Source: an uncultured Tateyamaria sp.
GTDB taxonomy: Bacteria > Pseudomonadota > Alphaproteobacteria > Rhodobacterales > Rhodobacteraceae
Assembly (NCBI RefSeq): GCF_947496075.1
Contig: NZ_CANMBJ010000005.1
Coordinates: 310,001 to 374,000 of the forward strand
Direction of reading: 5' to 3'
Length of the DNA: 64,000 nt
A model generated the notes under the pieces. It ran no database searches. It saw nothing but the letters and a program-made list of their open reading frames with translations, and had not been told where the DNA came from. The first letter of the stretch is position 1. The number at the start of each line of letters is the position of its first letter. Of the stretch, positions 44,703 through 54,270 are shown one piece after another. Position numbers and translations under genes: made by a program.

Positions 44703-47354
44703 CTAGTCGAAAGCATATTGGAACTGGCCATCCGCGACGTCGATGGCCATCTTCGACACGTGGTTTCCGTCAAGTTGACGAGTCAGGACTTCGGTCGACA
44801 GTGCGGGCAACATTGTGTTGGTGACAATCGCGTCAATCATACGCCCACCGCTCTCGACCTCGCGGCAGCGCGACACAATCGCGTCGACAACAGCATCCGA
44901 ATAGCAAAACGGCACATCATAGGCCGCCTGCACACGGGCACCGATCCGATCAAGTTGCAGCCGGGTGATCTGACCGATCATCTCTGGGCTCAGCGGATAG
45001 TACGGGATGGTTACGATCCGGCCCAGAAGGGCGGGCGGAAACACCTCCAGCAACGGCGCGCGCAATGCTTTGGCGATGCCGTCAGGATCAGGCATCAGTT
45101 CGGGGTCGGCACATAAATCCATGATCACGTCAGAGCCAATATTCGACGTCATAAGGATCAGAGTGTTGCGAAAGTCGATCCGACGACCTTCGCCGTCCTC
45201 CATCACACCCTTGTCAAAAACCTGGAAAAAAATCTCGTGTACATCCGGGTGCGCCTTTTCAACCTCATCCAGCAGGACAACGGAATAGGGTTTGCGCCGT
45301 ACTGCTTCGGTCAACACGCCGCCTTCACCATAGCCGACATAACCGGGGGGCGCCCCTTTCAGGCTGCTGACGGTATGGGCCTCCTGATACTCGCTCATGT
45401 TGATCGTGATGACGTTCTGTTCGCCACCATAGAGTGTCTCGGCGATTGCAAGCGCTGTTTCAGTCTTGCCCACGCCCGACGTGCCAGCGAGCATGAAAAC
45501 CCCGATGGGTTTGGACGGATTGTCCAGACCCGCGCGCGAAGATTTCACACGCTTGGCGATCATCGCCATCGCGTGATCCTGGCCGATGACACGTTTCGAC
45601 AAGTGGTCCGCCAGGTTTAGAACGGTGCGCATCTCGTCCCGCAACATCCGGCCCACAGGTATCCCGGTCCAGTCGGCGACCACCGATCCGATGGCGGCGG
45701 CATCCACGATAGGCAACATCATGGGCGTCTCGCCTTGCAGCTCGTCCAGCGCGGCTTGGGTCTTGCGCAGGGTTTCAAGCGCGGATGCCACTTCATCTGG
45801 ACATTCGGTGGATTTGGCCTGAGCGCGCAGGTCCATAATCTGGACCACCAGTGCCTTTTCAGCCTCCCACTGCTCAGTCAAGGTGGTCAGCCGGGTAGTT
45901 TCGGCGTCCAGCTCTGCCTGTGCCTTGCTGCGGCGCGTACCGATCTCAGCCCCAGCGGCTTCGTCACGGTCTATGATGTCCAACTCGGTCTCCAAACCTG
46001 CAATGCGGCGTTGGCAATCGTCCACGGGCGCCGGTGTCGCGTGCAGGCTGATGCCGACGCGCGCGCAGGCCGTATCTAGAACGCTAACCGATTTATCAGG
46101 CAGTTGCCTTGCCGGGATGTAGCGAGAAGACAGGCGCACGCTAGCCTCCAATGCCTCATCGAGGATTTGGACATTGTGGTGACGCTCAAGCGTTTCTGAA
46201 ACCCCGCGCATCATCAGCAGGGCGGTCGCGTCATCGGGTTCGGCGACTTGAACCACTTGAAACCGGCGGGTCAGGGCTTGGTCCTTTTCAATGTGCTTTT
46301 TGTATTCCGCCCAAGTCGTGGCCCCGATGGTGCGCAACGTCCCACGGGCCAGAGCGGGCTTAAGAAGATTGGCAGCATCGCCTGTGCCCGCAGCCCCACC
46401 TGCACCCACCAACGTGTGGGTTTCGTCGACAAACAGAACAATCGGAACTGCACTGGCCTGCACCTCATCGATAACACCGCGCAGGCGGTTTTCGAACTCG
46501 CCCTTCATCGAGGCCCCTGCCTGCAAAAGACCAATATCCAGAGACAAAAGGCGCGCCTCTGCCAGAGCAGGCGGCACATCACCACGTGCGATGCGCAGGG
46601 CCAATCCCTCGACCACGGCCGTCTTTCCAACGCCCGCCTCTCCTGTCAGAATCGGATTGTTCTGACGACGACGGATCAGCACGTCGATGATCTCGCGGAT
46701 TTCCGGGTCCCGACCAACAATTGGATCGATCTGTTCCTTGCGTGCGCGCGCTGTCAGATCGGTGCAAAACTGCGCCAAGGCCGACCCGTCCTGAGGAGTG
46801 GAGGCCATGGCCGACGACGCGTCCCCTGGCTCTGACCCTACATGCGACCCGTCTTGCGCAGGCAATCCAGCCTCGGGCGATCCTTCCACCGCAGCCTCAA
46901 AGTCACGTGCAAGCTTCTGCGGATCCACTCTTTCCAGTTCAGCAGACATTGAACGCAGAACGTTTTTCAATCCCGGCGTGGTCAGCAGTCCCAGCAAGAG
47001 ATGCCCCGTGCTTACCCGGGACTCCCCATAACCCAGTGACGCATGGATCCATGCCCGTTCCACAGCCTCCTCCAGATGCGGCGACAGGTCTGAGATGGCC
47101 GTTGCCCCGCGCGGCAAAGCATCCAGAGCACGCTGCAATTCGGTCGCGATACGCCCTTCGTCCAGATCGAAAAAGCGAATGATCCGGTGTAGATCGCTGT
47201 CATGTACATTCAGGATCTGATGGATAAAATGGGCCAGCTCCACATAGGGATTTCCGCGCATCTTGCAAAAGACGGTTGCGCTTTCAATGGCTTGGAAGGC
47301 GCTTGTGTTGAGTTTTCCAAAAAGGGCGACACGGCTGATCTCGGACATTTGCAT
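44703..47354 (-). CDS. tssH: T6SS sheath-disassembly AAA+ ATPase TssH (ClpV)
   Basis: An 883-residue ClpB-class unfoldase: N-terminal Clp_N repeats (to about 150), first AAA+ domain with GEAGVGKTAVVEG and LFVDETHTLVGAGG, coiled-coil middle segment, second AAA+ domain with GTSGVGKTETALA and VVLLDEVEKAHPDV, and C-terminal ClpB_D2-small domain. It extracts and recycles contracted TssBC sheath. AGGA five bases before the ATG supports the start at 47354. Lies between tssG and the fused sheath gene. Confidence 0.95.
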   Translation of the reverse strand: MQMSEISRVALFGKLNTSAFQAIESATVFCKMRGNPYVELAHFIHQILNVHDSDLHRIIRFFDLDEGRIATELQRALDALPRGATAISDLSPHLEEAVERAWIHASLGYGESRVSTGHLLLGLLTTPGLKNVLRSMSAELERVDPQKLARDFEAAVEGSPEAGLPAQDGSHVGSEPGDASSAMASTPQDGSALAQFCTDLTARARKEQIDPIVGRDPEIREIIDVLIRRRQNNPILTGEAGVGKTAVVEGLALRIARGDVPPALAEARLLSLDIGLLQAGASMKGEFENRLRGVIDEVQASAVPIVLFVDETHTLVGAGGAAGTGDAANLLKPALARGTLRTIGATTWAEYKKHIEKDQALTRRFQVVQVAEPDDATALLMMRGVSETLERHHNVQILDEALEASVRLSSRYIPARQLPDKSVSVLDTACARVGISLHATPAPVDDCQRRIAGLETELDIIDRDEAAGAEIGTRRSKAQAELDAETTRLTTLTEQWEAEKALVVQIMDLRAQAKSTECPDEVASALETLRKTQAALDELQGETPMMLPIVDAAAIGSVVADWTGIPVGRMLRDEMRTVLNLADHLSKRVIGQDHAMAMIAKRVKSSRAGLDNPSKPIGVFMLAGTSGVGKTETALAIAETLYGGEQNVITINMSEYQEAHTVSSLKGAPPGYVGYGEGGVLTEAVRRKPYSVVLLDEVEKAHPDVHEIFFQVFDKGVMEDGEGRRIDFRNTLILMTSNIGSDVIMDLCADPELMPDPDGIAKALRAPLLEVFPPALLGRIVTIPYYPLSPEMIGQITRLQLDRIGARVQAAYDVPFCYSDAVVDAIVSRCREVESGGRMIDAIVTNTMLPALSTEVLTRQLDGNHVSKMAIDVADGQFQYAFD

Positions 47355-47373
47355 TGCTTTCCTGTGGGGGCCG

Positions 47374-48390
47374 TCAAAGGGAGTGTTGGCAAGGTTGAGA
47401 GAGGATCAAATCATCCGCATCGAGGGCCGGACGTCGCCCGATCCAACTGGTTCGACCAAGTGTTGCAGCCTGCCCCAGTACCGAAGGGGGGACCTCATCG
47501 GCGTTCAGGATTAGATTGGCGGTCCATTCCAGGGTGTCGCCGACATATGTTCGAATGATCGCCGCAAGCCGTTTAAAGCCGGGCGTCCCGGGAAAGAGCC
47601 GCGTGTACTCCGATAGCGACATGGGACCGATACGCAGTCGAAAACAGGCGGACCGTGACCAGGTTTTTTCGCCCACGCTGGCGGTACCGCCCAAGGCAGC
47701 GTTTCCAAGCTGTCCGCGGTCTCCCGGTTCAAGGTGCAGCCAACTGCCCACAAAGCTTTCGACTTCGACAGGTGTATCAAAAAGCTGTGTCACTATAGCT
47801 TTCAGACCCGCCTCGCTACGCGGGCTAGCGGCCAGAAGGCCAGCGAAATGCTTCTTTGCCACGTCAGGCATGGCATCGCGCCCCTCCAGCGCGTCGCATC
47901 CGAAACCTGCCAGCGCTCCGACCTTTTGGCCGAATGCGTCATCTTCCGACCGATCGAACGAGGCGGCAGGTTGCCCGCTTGCCCAGGCCCGATAGAGAAG
48001 CGACAGCATCCGATGATGAAACATGTCCGCAAAGGCGACCATCGTGGGATCATCCATGTTGCGTTGCCGGTCGCGCGCAAACTCAGTCATGTGCAGTGGC
48101 AGAGGACCATTGGGACCAAAGAGGCCAAAGGCCAGCTGCGTCAGCTTCGGCACACCAGCCTCATCCTCGGTGAAGGATTTGATGGTAGAGGGTGGAAATG
48201 CAAGGTCCGCCGCCTGCGCCAAGCGCACTGGGTCCTCGGACGGGCGACTAGACATGCCTAGGCGCGGACCGTCCTGATGCACCGCCTCGATCAGCCGCAG
48301 TGCCTGGAAGAAGTTGAATTTCTCGGGAGCCTCGATCAGCGCGGCAAGTCGCGTCAGATCAGGACCCGCCGTCCGCTTTTGGCTGGCCAT
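47374..48390 (-). CDS. tssG: T6SS baseplate protein TssG (ImpH/VasB)
   Basis: About 338 residues with the TssG opening FNFFQALRLIEAVHQDGPRLGMSSRPSEDPVRLAQAADLAFPPS and HMTEFARDRQRNMDDPTMVAFADMFHHRMLSLLYRAW. The ATG at 48390 has GGGGA nine bases upstream and overlaps the tssF end by 37 bases. Forms the baseplate wedge with TssF and TssE. Confidence 0.95.
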   Translation of the reverse strand: MASQKRTAGPDLTRLAALIEAPEKFNFFQALRLIEAVHQDGPRLGMSSRPSEDPVRLAQAADLAFPPSTIKSFTEDEAGVPKLTQLAFGLFGPNGPLPLHMTEFARDRQRNMDDPTMVAFADMFHHRMLSLLYRAWASGQPAASFDRSEDDAFGQKVGALAGFGCDALEGRDAMPDVAKKHFAGLLAASPRSEAGLKAIVTQLFDTPVEVESFVGSWLHLEPGDRGQLGNAALGGTASVGEKTWSRSACFRLRIGPMSLSEYTRLFPGTPGFKRLAAIIRTYVGDTLEWTANLILNADEVPPSVLGQAATLGRTSWIGRRPALDADDLILSQPCQHSL

Positions 48391-50228
48391 CTGGCGATAT
48401 CCCCACGCTGTGATGAATGGATACAAGTCTCGGTAAAGCTGTTGAGACTCACGTATTTGGCAAAGAAGGTTTCCAGTACCGAACCCAGAAGGTAACAGCC
48501 GGTCCCCTCGAAGCAGCTTTCGTCAAAGCCGACCCTGATCTCCAGACCTCGCACCGCGCTGCTTAGAACACCATCGGCAAGCCGTCTGACAATGGCGCGA
48601 GACGATACGGTTGACAGGCCTTCGACCTGCTTGGCCAACGCGGGCTCCCCCAGCGTGGCATACAGTCCGATAATCTCGCGCAGGGCAGCTGCCCCGCTGC
48701 CGCGGTCGGCGTCAACCAAGGACAGGTAATTGAGGCTGAGATGAGAGATGAGCTGCCAGGCCTGCTTGCCTTCGGCGAGGCTAGACCTTGGGCGGGTCGG
48801 CGGAACAATCGCTCGCACGCGCTTGACCGAGCCGCCCTCTGGCAGTGTGAAATCCGTCTCGCCCAGACCCACTGGCGTCAGCAGCGGTAGATCCCTGTTG
48901 GTACAAAGCGCCTTTATTGCAAGCTGTTTGACGGCTGCAGGATAAGGTGCCTGCGTTTGGTCCGTGAGGGTCAGATAAAGCTCCGACCCCAGGTAGGATG
49001 TGCGCGATCCAGCCATTCGCTGACGCTCAGAAGGCTGGCGCAGCCGACGGCGCTGACTGTAGTAGGCGGCATGTTTTCCGCCTGATGGCCCGAAATCCTC
49101 AGTACTGTAGAACGGTCGAAACTGCACATCCGCGTCGCGATCACCCCCGATACCCGTAACGGATTCAAGCTGATAGACCTCGAAATCCATGGGCGCGGTT
49201 CGGTCCACTGTCACGAGGTGCTCTACCTGCGTATCCGCGACATGCACGCGATCACATCGCTTGCGAAAGAGGTTGATTGCCGGCACGGCATGAAGGTCAA
49301 AGTTAGCAGGCGTGACGGATGCAAGCTCGGGCAAGCCTTCGCGCAGAAGGATATATAGATCCAGATCGGCCTCGGTCGTTCTTTGCACTGCCTGCAGCAG
49401 CCCCCCAAACTCAGCGAAAAAGAACCGCTGCGGCATCGCAAAATACTCTTGCAGCAACCGGTAGCCATCAAACGAGGGGCCCGGCGTCGGAAGCAGGGCT
49501 TCTTCCGGGCCAAATCCACACGCAGAGATTTCGGCACCCAGATACTTATTCCAATCGTCACGGCGGTCGGTCGACCGGCCCGCGATCCCGATCCCCTGCC
49601 CTAAGATCGCCTCGTACAGCCGCCAAGGCTCTGCCGCAGCGCCCGTCAGAAACATCCGCAAACGATCTAACGGCAACTCCGCCAGAGGGGCGCCATCCGT
49701 GCGGCGCAAGCGTAGGCGCAATGCAGCCTTGGCCGGGGCGTGGCGACCGACGCCCGCCGCAACAAGGTCGCCGCGCGCATCGATGTATTCCACCTCGGTG
49801 ACTTCCAAAGGCCAGAGTGTGACATCTTGGGACGTGGTGTAGATGATTCCGGTTTGGACGGAATCGCGCACCCGCCCGCGCAATTCGGTGCCGCGCGGCA
49901 CGGCGACGCCGGCCGCGAGATTGCCCTGTCCCGGATCAGGTTCCAGTCTTGCAATCATCATGGACGGAATCGGCGCCAAGTAGTGGGGATAGACCGTCTC
50001 GAACAGGCTCTGGGTCAGGTTTGCATTTTGCTGCTCCAGCTCCAGCTGGACGCGCGCCGCCATAAAAGCAAACCCTTCCATCAATCGCTCGACATAGGGG
50101 TCCATCACTTCCAACTGCCCCATGCCCAGTCGCCCGGCAACCTTTGGGTAGGCCGCCGCGAATTCGTCGCCCATTTCCCGAATGAAGGTCAGCTCTTGCT
50201 CGTAGTGATTCAAAAGGCGCTTATCCAT
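48354..50228 (-). CDS. tssF: T6SS baseplate protein TssF (ImpG/VasA)
   Basis: A 624-residue protein starting LLNHYEQELTFIREMGDEFAAAYPKVAGRLGM, the unmistakable TssF N-terminus, and containing DPYVERLMEGFAFMAARVQLELEQ. Full length for the family. Two copies per wedge associate with TssG. Starts four bases after the tssE stop. Confidence 0.96.
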   Translation of the reverse strand: MDKRLLNHYEQELTFIREMGDEFAAAYPKVAGRLGMGQLEVMDPYVERLMEGFAFMAARVQLELEQQNANLTQSLFETVYPHYLAPIPSMMIARLEPDPGQGNLAAGVAVPRGTELRGRVRDSVQTGIIYTTSQDVTLWPLEVTEVEYIDARGDLVAAGVGRHAPAKAALRLRLRRTDGAPLAELPLDRLRMFLTGAAAEPWRLYEAILGQGIGIAGRSTDRRDDWNKYLGAEISACGFGPEEALLPTPGPSFDGYRLLQEYFAMPQRFFFAEFGGLLQAVQRTTEADLDLYILLREGLPELASVTPANFDLHAVPAINLFRKRCDRVHVADTQVEHLVTVDRTAPMDFEVYQLESVTGIGGDRDADVQFRPFYSTEDFGPSGGKHAAYYSQRRRLRQPSERQRMAGSRTSYLGSELYLTLTDQTQAPYPAAVKQLAIKALCTNRDLPLLTPVGLGETDFTLPEGGSVKRVRAIVPPTRPRSSLAEGKQAWQLISHLSLNYLSLVDADRGSGAAALREIIGLYATLGEPALAKQVEGLSTVSSRAIVRRLADGVLSSAVRGLEIRVGFDESCFEGTGCYLLGSVLETFFAKYVSLNSFTETCIHSSQRGDIARWPAKSGRRVLI

Positions 50229-50232
50229 GACG

Positions 50233-50730
50233 CTATCCTTGGCGATGGACGGTCACTTCACCCGTCGTCACATCAAGTTGCGTGCGCAAATAGAGATCAA
50301 GCGGCACGGGCTCCGCCCACAGCTCGGCCCGGATATCGAAAGAGAACAACCCGCCGCGCACATCCTTCTGTTCATGGATCACCACCTCAAGCGTGTTGGG
50401 CAGAAGGCGCGGTTCAAACTGTTCGATCGCCACGCGGATCGCCTGCTGGATCTCTATGGCGCGTGTATTGGTGGCTGTAATTCCAGACACATCAGCGATG
50501 CCGAAGTTCAACACGGAGCGCGCAGCCTCCGGGAACGGTCCAAGATCGGTGTCAGCCTGCAGATTTGTGGTGTTCAGCAACCAATGCAGGTCACGTTGGA
50601 TTATGTCGCGTAACCGGTTGATGTCGATGATCCAGGCCGCGTTGGTCTCGACGCGCTGATCCGGCGCATCGTCGATAAGCCGGTCAAGCAGTGCAGGCTG
50701 CAAACGCTCAAGTCGCGCACGATCAACCAT
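50233..50730 (-). CDS. tssE: T6SS baseplate protein TssE (gp25-like)
   Basis: A 165-residue gp25/lysozyme-like baseplate protein. Visible features: LRDIIQRDLHWLLNTTN, VLNFGIADVSGITATN and the C-terminal strand-rich part with EVVIHEQKDVRGGLFSFDIRAEL. It initiates sheath polymerisation on the baseplate. Overlaps tagJ by eight bases. Confidence 0.94.
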   Translation of the reverse strand: MVDRARLERLQPALLDRLIDDAPDQRVETNAAWIIDINRLRDIIQRDLHWLLNTTNLQADTDLGPFPEAARSVLNFGIADVSGITATNTRAIEIQQAIRVAIEQFEPRLLPNTLEVVIHEQKDVRGGLFSFDIRAELWAEPVPLDLYLRTQLDVTTGEVTVHRQG

Positions 50731-51556
50731 GACTGACCTGCTTCAGCGATTGATTGGCGGGTGTATCGGCATGGTGAAACGTGACCTCGCGCAACTCCAT
50801 CAGAGGCAGGTTGTCGGCCTCGGTGCAAAACATCCTTTGACCAAGGCCCCGAGGGGTGATGCCGTCGGGGTCGGACCAGTCGGTGGCACGGGCCAACTTC
50901 TGTACAGGCGTGCCGTGTTCATGCGTGTTTGGATAGCGCGTCGGTATCAGCCCTATACTTTCGGTACCGTTCACAAGGGTCAGGGTGACAGGCGTCCAGA
51001 CGACATCGCGCAGATCGCGGGGTGGATGCACCTTTAGCCCACGCAATTCTGCAAAGGGCAGCCAAAGGTATTTGCCATCCACGATGAGCTCCAGCACCGG
51101 GCCAAAGCGCGGATCTGCGTCCGCGATCCAGTCAAAGCTGGTGCCATTCGCACTGCCCGCCGTGGCGGGCGCCGCGCGCAGGGACATGGACCGTAGCCGC
51201 TCGGCGCCCTCGGCATCACCGTTGAGTTCCTTTTTCAAAGCATCCCAAAGCACCGAAAGCCAGGACGGCGCGTCCTCGTCAAAGGGTGGCGGAGTTTGCC
51301 CGCGCAGAACCTTTTCGCGGTAAACCTCGCAAACGATTGCTTCGCGGTACATTTGGGCCATGGGCACGGCCACCGGATCGAGCGTTGCGCACGTCTTGAG
51401 CTGCTGCACAGCACGAGACCATTCGCCTTCGACACACAACAACTGAAACAGGAACACCCGCCGCCGCGCATCAGCAGGATTGGCACGCACCTCAGCCTGA
51501 AGCGCGGACAGTGCACCAGGCAGGTCGCCGGATTTGAGCAGGGTTTCCGCAGACAT
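50723..51556 (-). CDS. tagJ: T6SS accessory protein TagJ (ImpE/SciE)
   Basis: A 277-residue TPR-like protein beginning AETLLKSGDLPGALSALQAEVRANPADARRRVFLFQLLCVEGEWSRAVQQL, with C-terminal FDWIADADPRFGPVLELIVDGKYLWLPF and VWTPVTLTLVNG, both typical of ImpE. TagJ binds the N-terminal helix of TssB and may help ClpV-mediated recycling. Sits between hcp and tssE. Confidence 0.94.
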   Translation of the reverse strand: MSAETLLKSGDLPGALSALQAEVRANPADARRRVFLFQLLCVEGEWSRAVQQLKTCATLDPVAVPMAQMYREAIVCEVYREKVLRGQTPPPFDEDAPSWLSVLWDALKKELNGDAEGAERLRSMSLRAAPATAGSANGTSFDWIADADPRFGPVLELIVDGKYLWLPFAELRGLKVHPPRDLRDVVWTPVTLTLVNGTESIGLIPTRYPNTHEHGTPVQKLARATDWSDPDGITPRGLGQRMFCTEADNLPLMELREVTFHHADTPANQSLKQVSHG

Positions 51557-51588
51557 GGTTCATGCCTCGATGGTTTGAGGGAGTTGAC

Positions 51589-51618
51589 CCCGGGCGCTGG
51601 GGAGATGAAGCACCCGGG
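51589..51618 (-). promoter_or_regulatory. Hairpin downstream of hcp
   Basis: A 10-bp inverted repeat with one mismatch (CCCGGGCGCT / AGCACCCGGG, 10-base loop) lies in the gap between the hcp stop and the tagJ start. hcp is usually the most abundant T6SS message; such a stem could stabilise its 3' end or partly terminate transcription. No T-run follows. Confidence 0.5.
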
Positions 51619-51632
51619 ACGCGAAGTCCGGC

Positions 51633-52169
51633 TTATGCCTTCTGGACCTCGTATTTCTCTTTGTTGAGAACCTTGCTCCACTCGGCCTCGCCCTGGCCGC
51701 CGGACGGTTTGATCATCTTGCCGTCCTTGCCTTGGCGTCGGTATTCGATCTGCTTGGCACCGTAAGCCAGCGTGATACTCTCGGTCAGTTCATCACCCGA
51801 CCCCGACCAGGTCATCGATTTCACGATGACGGTCTTGAAGCGCACGATGAAGAAGTGCTTGCCACCAGTGTTGCTGCCAGCGCCCTGACGACGGCATTCC
51901 ATAACGGCTTCATCAAGGTGATCGCCCGTCGCGCAGGCCCGGTAGAGGCCAGCAGATGCTGTGTCGGTCAGCTTGTCGAAGGTAAAGTCCTGAAAGTCGG
52001 TTTTACCAACACCACCGCCGCCAGATTGCGAGTCGATGATCGAACTGTTTTCAGCACCAAAGCTGAATTGAGTGATCTGAAATGCGCCTTCCTTGGCCAT
52101 TTCTTCGTCGAGTGTTTCCCCACGGATAATGTTGTTTTTGGGGAAGCGTAGGAATGAGTCAAATGACAT
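51633..52169 (-). CDS. hcp: T6SS tube protein Hcp (TssD)
   Basis: A 178-residue protein of the Hcp1 family, with GAFQITQFSFGAENSSII, DFTFDKLTDTASAGLYRACATGDHLDEAVMECRRQ and ITLAYGAKQIEYRRQ. Hexameric rings of Hcp stack into the inner tube expelled on contraction. No C-terminal effector extension. Slightly longer than many Hcps (about 160-170). Confidence 0.95.
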   Translation of the reverse strand: MSFDSFLRFPKNNIIRGETLDEEMAKEGAFQITQFSFGAENSSIIDSQSGGGGVGKTDFQDFTFDKLTDTASAGLYRACATGDHLDEAVMECRRQGAGSNTGGKHFFIVRFKTVIVKSMTWSGSGDELTESITLAYGAKQIEYRRQGKDGKMIKPSGGQGEAEWSKVLNKEKYEVQKA

Positions 52170-52213
52170 GTTACGGTCCTTTCTTCAGGTTTTAAGGCGT
52201 TGATAGAGAGAGG

Positions 52214-53707
52214 TTATTCGACCTCAGAAGGTAATCTGGACACGAGGCGGAGTGAGACCGACAGGCCTTCCAGCTGATAGTGAGGACGAAGGAAAAACTT
52301 GCTGTCGTAGTAGCCGGGGTTGCCCTCGACCTCTTCGACCACGACCTCGGCTGCAGCGAGCGGTTTGCGCGACTTCACTTCCTCGGTTGAGGTCTCTTCG
52401 TTATAGTCGACATATTTGCTGATCCAGTCCTGCAGCCACTGCTCCATGTCCGAGCGGCTGGCAAAAGAGCCGACCTTGTCGCGCACGATACACTTGAGGT
52501 AATGCGCAAACCGGCAGGTCGCGAAAAGATATGGCAGCCGGGCCGCGAGGTTCGCGTTAGCAGTAGCATTACTGTCGTCGTATTCGGTTGGCTTTTGCAG
52601 GGACTGCGCCCCGATAAAGGCCGCGGTATCGGTGTTCTTGCGATGGATCAAAGGCATCAGACCATTGTTGCCCAACTCGGCTTCGCGCCGGTCGGAAATG
52701 GCAATTTCGGTCGGGCACTTCATATCAACACCGCCGTCATCAGACGGAAACGTATGGGTGGGAAGCTCATCCACAGTGCCGCCGGATTCCACTCCGCGAA
52801 TTCGGGAACACCAGCCGTATTCCTTGAAGGACCGGTTGATATTCCTGGCCATCGCGTAGGATGCATTCACCCAGCAATACTTGTTTGAATGTGCACCTTC
52901 GGTGTCTTCCTCAAAGGCGAACTCCTCAACCGGATCGGTCTTCGCTCCGTAAGGATGACGTCCCAAAAAACGCGGCATGGCGAGACCCAGATAACGGGCA
53001 TCCTCACTCTCGCGCAGAGAGCGCCACGCGGCGTATTCCGGGGTTTGGAAAATCTTGGTCAGATCCCGAGGATTCGCCAACTCGTCCCAACCGTCCATCT
53101 GTAACAGCGTGGGATCAGCGCCAGCCAGAAATGGCGCGTGGGCAGAGGCCGCGATCTTGGATATCTCGCCCAGGATCTCAACGTCCCGTGGGCTGTGGTC
53201 GAAGTGGTAATCGCCCACAAGGCAGGCGTAGGGTTCGCCGCCAAACTGCCCGTATTCCTCTTCATAGATCTTCTTGAAAATCGGGGATTGGTCCCACGCG
53301 GTGCCCTTGAATTTGCGCAAGGTCTTGGACAGGTCCTTTTTGGACAGATCCATGAACCGGATCTTCAGCATCTCGTCAGTTTCGGTGTTGTTCACAAGGA
53401 AATGCAAACCGCGCCAAGAGCTTTCCAGCTTCTGATAATCCGCGTGGTGCAGGATGTGATTGATCTGTTGGGTCAGCTTTGTATCGATCTCGGCGACAAG
53501 CGCATCGATCGAACGCAATGCGTCATCAGACACCAGTGCCTCGTTTTCCAGTACCTGTTCAGCGAGTGTTTTCACCGCTTCTTCAACTGCGGTTTTCGCC
53601 TGCTCGGATTTGGGGCGGAATTCCTTTTGCAGAAGCTCGGCAAACTCGGACGACGCAAAAATCGTCTGTGTCTGCGTCTCTGTTGTTGTCTCGGTTGCAT
53701 CGGTCAT
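52214..53707 (-). CDS. tssC: T6SS contractile sheath large subunit TssC
   Basis: A 497-residue canonical TssC/VipB: LILHHADYQKLESSWRGLHFLV-like segment, SPIFKKIYEEEYGQFGGEPYACLVGDYHF, LGRHPYGAKTDPVEEFAFEE, RFAHYLKCIVRDKVGSF and C-terminal NPGYYDSKFFLRPHYQLEGLSVSLRLVSRLP. Forms the sheath with TssB encoded three bases upstream. Confidence 0.96.
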   Translation of the reverse strand: MTDATETTTETQTQTIFASSEFAELLQKEFRPKSEQAKTAVEEAVKTLAEQVLENEALVSDDALRSIDALVAEIDTKLTQQINHILHHADYQKLESSWRGLHFLVNNTETDEMLKIRFMDLSKKDLSKTLRKFKGTAWDQSPIFKKIYEEEYGQFGGEPYACLVGDYHFDHSPRDVEILGEISKIAASAHAPFLAGADPTLLQMDGWDELANPRDLTKIFQTPEYAAWRSLRESEDARYLGLAMPRFLGRHPYGAKTDPVEEFAFEEDTEGAHSNKYCWVNASYAMARNINRSFKEYGWCSRIRGVESGGTVDELPTHTFPSDDGGVDMKCPTEIAISDRREAELGNNGLMPLIHRKNTDTAAFIGAQSLQKPTEYDDSNATANANLAARLPYLFATCRFAHYLKCIVRDKVGSFASRSDMEQWLQDWISKYVDYNEETSTEEVKSRKPLAAAEVVVEEVEGNPGYYDSKFFLRPHYQLEGLSVSLRLVSRLPSEVE

Positions 53708-53710
53708 GGC

Positions 53711-54217
53711 CTAGTCCTCATCCTGGGAAGTCGCGGCAGGCGCCGAAGTCAGGGCCTTTAGCAAAGCAGGGTCATTGATGACTTTGGCCATCAGGTCTTC
53801 TGCGCCGGTCTTTCCGTCCATGTAAGTGCCCAGGTTCGACAAATGGGTTCGCGCCTCGAGCAATTTTTTCAGCGGCTCGACCTTGTTTGCGATTGCCGCA
53901 GGCGAAAAATCGTCCATCCGCTCAAACGTCAGATCGACGGCAATGTTGCCTTCGCCCGTCAGCGTGTTGGGCACCGCAAAAGCGGCACGCGGCTTGATCG
54001 ACTTCATCCGGTCGTCAAAGTTGTCGACATCGATTTCTAGGAACTTGCGGTCTGCCACGGCGGGCAATGGGTCCTCGGACTTGCCTGACAGATCAGCCAT
54101 CACACCCATTACAAAGGGCAGCTGGATCGTCTTCTCCGCGCCATAAAGCTCCACATCATATTCGATCTGGACACGGGGCGCGCGGTTGCGGGCGATGAAT
54201 TTCTGGCTACTGGCCAT
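53711..54217 (-). CDS. tssB: T6SS contractile sheath small subunit TssB
   Basis: A 168-residue canonical VipA/TssB protein starting ASSQKFIARNRAPRVQIEYDVE, with LPFVMGVMADLSG and RKFLEIDVDNFDDRM. The start is the ATG before ASSQ. Its first ~100 codons are nearly identical in DNA to the 5' part of the fused sheath gene about 9.6 kb downstream. Confidence 0.95.
   Translation of the reverse strand: MASSQKFIARNRAPRVQIEYDVELYGAEKTIQLPFVMGVMADLSGKSEDPLPAVADRKFLEIDVDNFDDRMKSIKPRAAFAVPNTLTGEGNIAVDLTFERMDDFSPAAIANKVEPLKKLLEARTHLSNLGTYMDGKTGAEDLMAKVINDPALLKALTSAPAATSQDED
53895..54208 (-). repeat. Duplicated tssB segment, copy in tssB
   Basis: Partner of the block at 44275-44588 (constant offset, five mismatches by my count over 314 bp, several of them synonymous). 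Indicates recent duplication or ongoing gene conversion between the two TssB-coding sequences. Confidence 0.9.
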
Positions 54218-54270
54218 GCTGTTTTCCTTTTCTGTCGCGGCTGAAAACACCCGTCGAGGGCTCAGTCCCG

